DNA of 15,898 nucleotides from JANLSO01 sp031362405 (lineage in GTDB: Bacteria; Actinomycetota; Thermoleophilia; Miltoncostaeales; Miltoncostaeaceae). The notes beneath the pieces are model-generated. The model ran no database searches and was not told the origin of the DNA. It saw only the letters and a list, made by a program, of their open reading frames with translations. Both the position numbers and the translations under genes were made by a program. The stretch covers positions 1-15,898 of the forward strand of contig JANLSO010000058.1 of the NCBI GenBank assembly GCA_031362405.1. Reading direction: 5' to 3'. How positions within the stretch are numbered: the first letter of the stretch is position 1; every line of letters begins with the position of its first letter. Of this stretch, positions 12,759 to 15,898 are shown piece by piece.

Positions 12759-13474
12759 ACGCCGGCGCGTCCGGTCAGACGCACCGTGCAGCGGTCGTCG
12801 TAGGGGGTCTCGCTCTCGGTGAGGATCGCCAGCTTTCCGCCGCGCGCGAGAACCGTCGCCGGCAGGCCGCTGACCGGGGCGACGAGGAGCGACGAGCCGA
12901 TCACCAGCATCACGTCGGCCTGCTCGGCATGGTCGAACGCGGCGTCGATGGCCGCCGGTGGCAGGGCCTCTCCAAACAGGATCACCCCGCTCTTCATCGG
13001 AAACTCGCACGAACCGCACCGCGGTACACCGTCGGCCTGGGCATCGGCGCGCGCGGTGAGCTCGGTGATGGAGATCCGCTCGTCGCAGCGCAGGCAGACG
13101 CCCCGGTCGAGCCCACCATGAACCTCGATCACGTCGGTGCTGCCGGCCCGGGCATGCAGCCCGTCGATGTTCTGGGTGATGAGACCGCGCACGATTCCCC
13201 GTCGTTGCAGCTCGGCGACGGCCAGGTGCGCGCGGTTCGGCGCGACCCCGGTGAGGGCGTCGATGCGCGGGCGGTGGAAGCGCCAGAAGCGCTCCGGGGT
13301 CGAGAGGAAGGTGTTCATCGACGCGACCTCCATCGGGTCGAACTCCTCCCACACCCCTCCGGCGGAGCGGAAGTCAGGGATGCCGCTCTCGGTCGAGATC
13401 CCCGCGCCGGTCAGCACCACGGCGTGTTTGGCGTCCGTCAGGAGGTCCGCGAGTTCCCGGATCTGATGCGCCAT
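12725..13474 (-). CDS. Sir2-family NAD-dependent protein deacylase
   Basis: A 249-aa sirtuin with a full motif set: GAGIS (23-27), PDFRSAGGVWE (~33-43), TQNIDGLH (100-107), catalytic His119 in EVHGG and zinc cysteines 127, 130, 153 and 156 (CLRC and CGSC). VILFGEALP (~164-172) and GSSLLVAP (~193-200) follow. It removes acyl groups from protein lysines using NAD. The ILTESETPYDDR segment near the end replaces the usual N-x-x-x-T form, a mild deviation. The ATG at 13474 gives a normal N-terminus; an open extension to 13576 would overlap the divergent rph gene. TAGGCT lies 7 nt before the ATG with no ribosome-binding site, so a leaderless mRNA is likely. The gene overlaps the convergent hydrolase by 34 bp. 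Confidence 0.95.
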   Translation of the reverse strand: MAHQIRELADLLTDAKHAVVLTGAGISTESGIPDFRSAGGVWEEFDPMEVASMNTFLSTPERFWRFHRPRIDALTGVAPNRAHLAVAELQRRGIVRGLITQNIDGLHARAGSTDVIEVHGGLDRGVCLRCDERISITELTARADAQADGVPRCGSCEFPMKSGVILFGEALPPAAIDAAFDHAEQADVMLVIGSSLLVAPVSGLPATVLARGGKLAILTESETPYDDRCTVRLTGRAGVQMTEVLAALG

Positions 13475-13481
13475 CCGAGCG

Positions 13482-13491
13482 AGCCTACTAT
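13482..13491. promoter_or_regulatory. Overlapping divergent -10 elements for sir2 and rph
   Basis: The minus-strand TAGGCT (13487-13482) and plus-strand TACTAT (13486-13491) share two bases. They point at the sirtuin ATG (7 nt away) and the rph GTG (10 nt away) respectively. Neither gene has a ribosome-binding site in the 27-bp gap. Back-to-back leaderless promoters are inferred, and RNA polymerase could not occupy both at once. Confidence 0.45.
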
Positions 13492-13501
13492 CCTGCCGCC
13501 C

Positions 13502-14221
13502 GTGCGCTCCGATGGTCGTCATCCCGCTGAGCTTCGCTCGGTGCGGATCACCCCCGGCTTCGTGCCGACCGCCCATGGCAGCGCGCTCATGGAGATCGGC
13601 GGAACCCGTGTGATCTGCACCGCGAGCCTCGAAGAATCCGTGCCCGGGTGGCGGCGGGGCTCGGGCCTGGGCTGGGTGACGGCCGAGTACGGGATGCTTC
13701 CGGCCTCGACGTCGCAGCGGCGCCCGCGTGACATCAGCCGCGGCAAGCTCGATGGCCGGGCTTCGGAGATCCAGCGGCTGATCGGCCGGTCACTGCGAGC
13801 GGTCGTCGACATGCCGGCCCTTGGCGAGCGCGCCGTGTGGCTCGACTGCGATGTGCTGACTGCCGACGGCGGCACACGCTGCGCGAGTATCTGCGGCGCG
13901 TATGTTGCGCTGTGTCTGGCCCTGCAGCCGCTGGTCGATGCCGGAACGCTGCCCGCCCTGCCCGTCCGAGAGCCCGTCGCGGCGGTCTCGGTCGGTGTCG
14001 TCGCCGGCGAGCCGCTGCTCGACCTCTGCTACATCGAAGACTCGGGAGCCGACTCCGACGTCAACGTCGTGATGACTCAGAGTGGCGAGATCATCGAGGT
14101 CCAAGCGACGGCCGAAGGCAGTGCGTTCACACGTCGTGAACTCGATGCGCTGCTCGACCTCGCCGCGGGCGGCCTACGCGAGCTGTTCGCGGCCCAGGCA
14201 ACTGCCCTGGCCCGTACGTGA
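13502..14221 (+). CDS. rph: Ribonuclease PH
   Basis: A 239-aa RNase PH, normal length. It is a phosphate-dependent 3'-5' exoribonuclease that trims tRNA 3' ends and forms hexameric rings. Motifs: start RSDGRHPAELRSVRI, IGGTRVICTASLEESVPGW, TAEYGMLPAS, and SRGKLDGRASEIQRLIGRSLR with the phosphate-binding Arg region. DCDVLTADGGTRCASI, the catalytic YIEDSGADSDVNVV with Asp180 and Asp184, and SGEIIEVQATAEGSAF follow. The GTG at 13502 matches the family N-terminus (M-R-x-D-G-R). An in-frame opening as far back as 12701 lies antisense to the sirtuin. The stop overlaps the rdgB GTG (GTGA), so the two are coupled, a widely conserved actinobacterial arrangement. Confidence 0.97.
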   Translation: MRSDGRHPAELRSVRITPGFVPTAHGSALMEIGGTRVICTASLEESVPGWRRGSGLGWVTAEYGMLPASTSQRRPRDISRGKLDGRASEIQRLIGRSLRAVVDMPALGERAVWLDCDVLTADGGTRCASICGAYVALCLALQPLVDAGTLPALPVREPVAAVSVGVVAGEPLLDLCYIEDSGADSDVNVVMTQSGEIIEVQATAEGSAFTRRELDALLDLAAGGLRELFAAQATALART

Positions 14222-14793
14222 GAATCGTTCTCGCAACAGGAAACCCTCACAAGGCCATGGAGCTCGAGCCGCTGCTTGCCGGTGCGCACGTCGAGCCGGC
14301 CCCATCGGGCTTCGACGTGGAGGAGACGGGCACGACGCTCTTTCAGAACGCTCTGCTGAAAGCCACGGCGCTGCGGGGCGAAGTCGATCCCGCGGCCGTT
14401 GTCGTAGCCGACGACACCGGGCTCTCGGTGCGCGCGCTCGGCGGCCGACCCGGCGTTTACAGCGCGCGCTACGCGGGTGAGAACGCGACCTTCGCCGATA
14501 ACTGCCGGCTCCTGCTCGAAGAGCTCGAGGGTGCCGACGACCGCGCGGCCTCGTTCGTGTGCGTGCTCGTCGCCCTGGCCGCAGACGGAGACATGAGAAT
14601 CGGCTGCGGCGTTCTTCCCGGAACCATCGCGCGCGCGGCGCGCGGCAGTGGCGGGTTCGGATACGACCCCCTTTTCGTACCCCAAGGTCTGGAGCTCTCG
14701 ATGGCGCAGATGACCGCCGAGGCCAAAGGGGACATCTCTCACCGGGGCCGCGCGGCGCGCTGCCTGCGGGCGAGCCTCGGGTTGGCCGCATGA
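14218..14793 (+). CDS. rdgB: Non-canonical purine NTP pyrophosphatase (RdgB/HAM1, XTP/dITPase)
   Basis: A 191-aa Ham1/RdgB protein of normal length. It hydrolyses dITP, ITP and XTP to the monophosphate, cleaning the nucleotide pool. Motifs in order: IVLATGNPHK (3-12), ETGTTLFQNALLKA (~36-49), catalytic/Mg ADDTGLSV (64-71) and GVYSARYAG (~79-87). GGFGYDPLF (145-153) and SHRGRAA (~174-180) complete the set. The GTG at 14218 overlaps the rph stop by 4 bp and its own stop overlaps the next ATG by 4 bp (ATGA), so three genes are translationally chained. All active-site segments appear intact. Confidence 0.96.
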   Translation: MRIVLATGNPHKAMELEPLLAGAHVEPAPSGFDVEETGTTLFQNALLKATALRGEVDPAAVVVADDTGLSVRALGGRPGVYSARYAGENATFADNCRLLLEELEGADDRAASFVCVLVALAADGDMRIGCGVLPGTIARAARGSGGFGYDPLFVPQGLELSMAQMTAEAKGDISHRGRAARCLRASLGLAA

Positions 14794-15485
14794 GCGAGAC
14801 CAAGAGCACGGCATCACGAGTCGCGTGGTGGTTCGGGGGCTGCGTCGCCGGCGGTTGGCTGGTGGTCTACAACGTTTTGCGGCTCGGTGGCGACGCCCCG
14901 AACGCGGCCGCGCTGCCCGCCCTGGTGATCGGCGGAAGCGCAGGCGTGGTGGTCTTCGCCCTGGGGCTTACGCTGGTTCGGCGGTTAGCCGCATCGGGAC
15001 GGGTGATCATGCGTCCTGCGGTGAGCATTCCCGACGCCGAGAAGCTCGATCAGCCGCAGCGCGACGCCCTGCGAGTGGCAGCACCGCTGCTTGCCGTCGC
15101 GGCGGCCGTGGCGCTCGTGGTCGGGGCCCTCGCCGGCATGCACTGGCTCGACTCGCGGTCGGCGAGCACCGCCCTTTTGACGCTGTGGTTCCTCGCGTTC
15201 GGCGCGTGGGTTGCCGACGAAGCCTGGCGGGTGTGGCGAGGCCTTCCCGACGGGCTCGAATCAGTCGTTTTCGGATGCCTTCTCACCTGCGTGCTCGGCG
15301 GAGTGGCGATTTCACGCGATCTGGTCCGCCCCGGGCAGGTCGTGTTGATCGTTGCGTCGGGTCTGGCCGCCGCCGCCCTCGCCGGAGCCCTCTGGCGCTT
15401 GACGGGCTCGCGCGGTGTTCCGGTGGGGATCGGTGTCGCGGTGGTCGTGGCGACAGCGTCGCTGGCGATCCCACTGCTGGGCTAG
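14790..15485 (+). CDS. Seven-segment integral membrane protein, unknown function
   Basis: A 231-aa protein that starts at an ATG overlapping the rdgB stop. Hydrophobic segments lie at roughly 12-29, 43-65, 97-118, 125-148, 157-175, 182-202 and 209-229. One longer polar loop at ~66-95 (MRPAVSIPDAEKLDQPQRD) follows segment 2. There are no recognisable transporter or enzyme motifs. It is co-transcribed with rph-rdgB and followed after 10 bp by a small zinc-ribbon gene. The C-rich and acidic residues of typical channels are missing. I do not recognise the family; membrane location is certain from composition, the role is unknown. Confidence 0.8.
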   Translation: MSETKSTASRVAWWFGGCVAGGWLVVYNVLRLGGDAPNAAALPALVIGGSAGVVVFALGLTLVRRLAASGRVIMRPAVSIPDAEKLDQPQRDALRVAAPLLAVAAAVALVVGALAGMHWLDSRSASTALLTLWFLAFGAWVADEAWRVWRGLPDGLESVVFGCLLTCVLGGVAISRDLVRPGQVVLIVASGLAAAALAGALWRLTGSRGVPVGIGVAVVVATASLAIPLLG

Positions 15486-15495
15486 GACGGCCCCG

Positions 15496-15837
15496 ATGGC
15501 GGTGCGGTTGGTCTGCCCGATGTGCGCGACCGTGCTCGTCGACGGAACCGAGCCTCAACCCGGCGCGTGCGCGTCGTGTGGTGCCCACTACGGCGGCGGA
15601 GGCGACGACCCACCCGCAGCGGCGACGGCGGCTCTGGGGCAGTGGCACATCGACGGCCTCGATGGGCGCGCAATCGCCGACAAGATCTTCCGACTCCCCC
15701 CCGCTGACCCCTGGCTTGCACGGGTTGATATGACCTCCGACCACCGCGACGGCTTCTACCGCTGGTGGCTCTTCGTGGCCGCGGGTGAAGAAGCCGAGGT
15801 CACGCTGCGCGGCCTGCTGGAGGCCACGGCAACCTGA
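15496..15837 (+). CDS. Small zinc-ribbon protein, unknown function
   Basis: A 113-aa protein beginning with a zinc ribbon: CPMC (Cys7, Cys10) and CASC (Cys25, Cys28), separated by 14 residues. A Gly/Pro/Ala linker (~31-46) follows, then a compact conserved-looking domain (GQWHIDGLDGRAIADKIF, FYRWWLFVAAG, VTLRGLLEA). The ATG at 15496 follows the membrane protein stop by 10 bp, with a weak AGGACGG before it. An alternative frame start at 15415 would lie inside the upstream gene. Four cysteines in this pattern bind zinc in rubredoxin-like folds. It is the last gene of the rph operon in view. Partner and role are unknown. Confidence 0.75.
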   Translation: MAVRLVCPMCATVLVDGTEPQPGACASCGAHYGGGGDDPPAAATAALGQWHIDGLDGRAIADKIFRLPPADPWLARVDMTSDHRDGFYRWWLFVAAGEEAEVTLRGLLEATAT

Positions 15838-15880
15838 CTCCCGGGCGGCGGCTTCGGCTCGACTCACGAAATGTCACCAC

Positions 15881-15895
15881 CGGTGCCTGGCACCG
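15881..15895. repeat. REP-like perfect palindrome
   Basis: CGGTGCC-T-GGCACCG is a perfect 7-bp inverted repeat with a single central base, 43 bp past the last stop. Short palindromes of this form recur in many bacterial intergenic regions as REP-type repeats. No second copy was noticed in this window. The gene-free tail 15838-15880 shows nothing else I can support. Confidence 0.5.
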
Positions 15896-15898
15896 CGA

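Noticed and set aside
12701..13501. Long in-frame extension upstream of rph
   Set aside because: It is antisense to the sirtuin gene, which has a complete motif set. RNase PH homologues begin at M-R-x-D-G-R, here GTG 13502.

Overview
The window is high-GC, densely packed bacterial chromosome with many 1-13 bp gene overlaps, GTG starts and several apparently leaderless genes. The gene content (murI near rph and rdgB, a 67-aa cold shock protein, short NfeD plus SPFH pair, VapBC, Sir2) points to an actinobacterium. A deep-branching class such as Thermoleophilia is possible, but I cannot place it from sequence alone.

Left edge (1-478): the N-terminal 100 codons of a tyrosine-type integrase run off the window on the minus strand. 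It starts about 100 bp beyond the 3' end of a CAU-anticodon tRNA gene on the same strand. This is the classical layout of an integrated element in a tRNA gene, with the element extending left out of view. The spacer is AT-richer and full of short repeats.

Region 479-3146: a transglutaminase-like protein (-), a 290-bp regulatory gap holding a minus-strand intrinsic terminator that belongs to no visible gene, a CspA-type cold shock protein (+), and an ATP-grasp ligase of unknown substrate (-). Region 3147-4527: an nfeD-spfh membrane operon (+).

Region 4515-6978 (all minus): a short remnant of a cation diffusion facilitator gene, an SF2 helicase whose best start is a CTG overlapping the remnant's stop, then vapB-vapC with a palindromic operator. 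Region 7062-9395: a secreted protein of unknown function preceded by a possible leader peptide (+), convergent with a polytopic membrane protein resembling a degenerate M48 peptidase (-).

Region 9479-12758 (+): a strong hairpin upstream of a flavin reductase gene, then glutamate racemase (murI) and two tandem paralogous alpha/beta hydrolases joined by 1-4 bp overlaps. A sirtuin gene (-) converges on this operon and is divergent from rph-rdgB-7TM-zinc ribbon (+, 13502-15837). The murI/rph/rdgB neighbourhood resembles the conserved actinobacterial cluster, here split by the hydrolases and the sirtuin. The window ends in a perfect REP-like palindrome.

I see no CRISPR array, rRNA, or complete insertion sequence. 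The most unusual points are the CDF remnant/CTG-start helicase junction, the orphan terminator at 1365-1406, the tandem hydrolases with a shared unusual motif, and the recurring leaderless promoter pattern.
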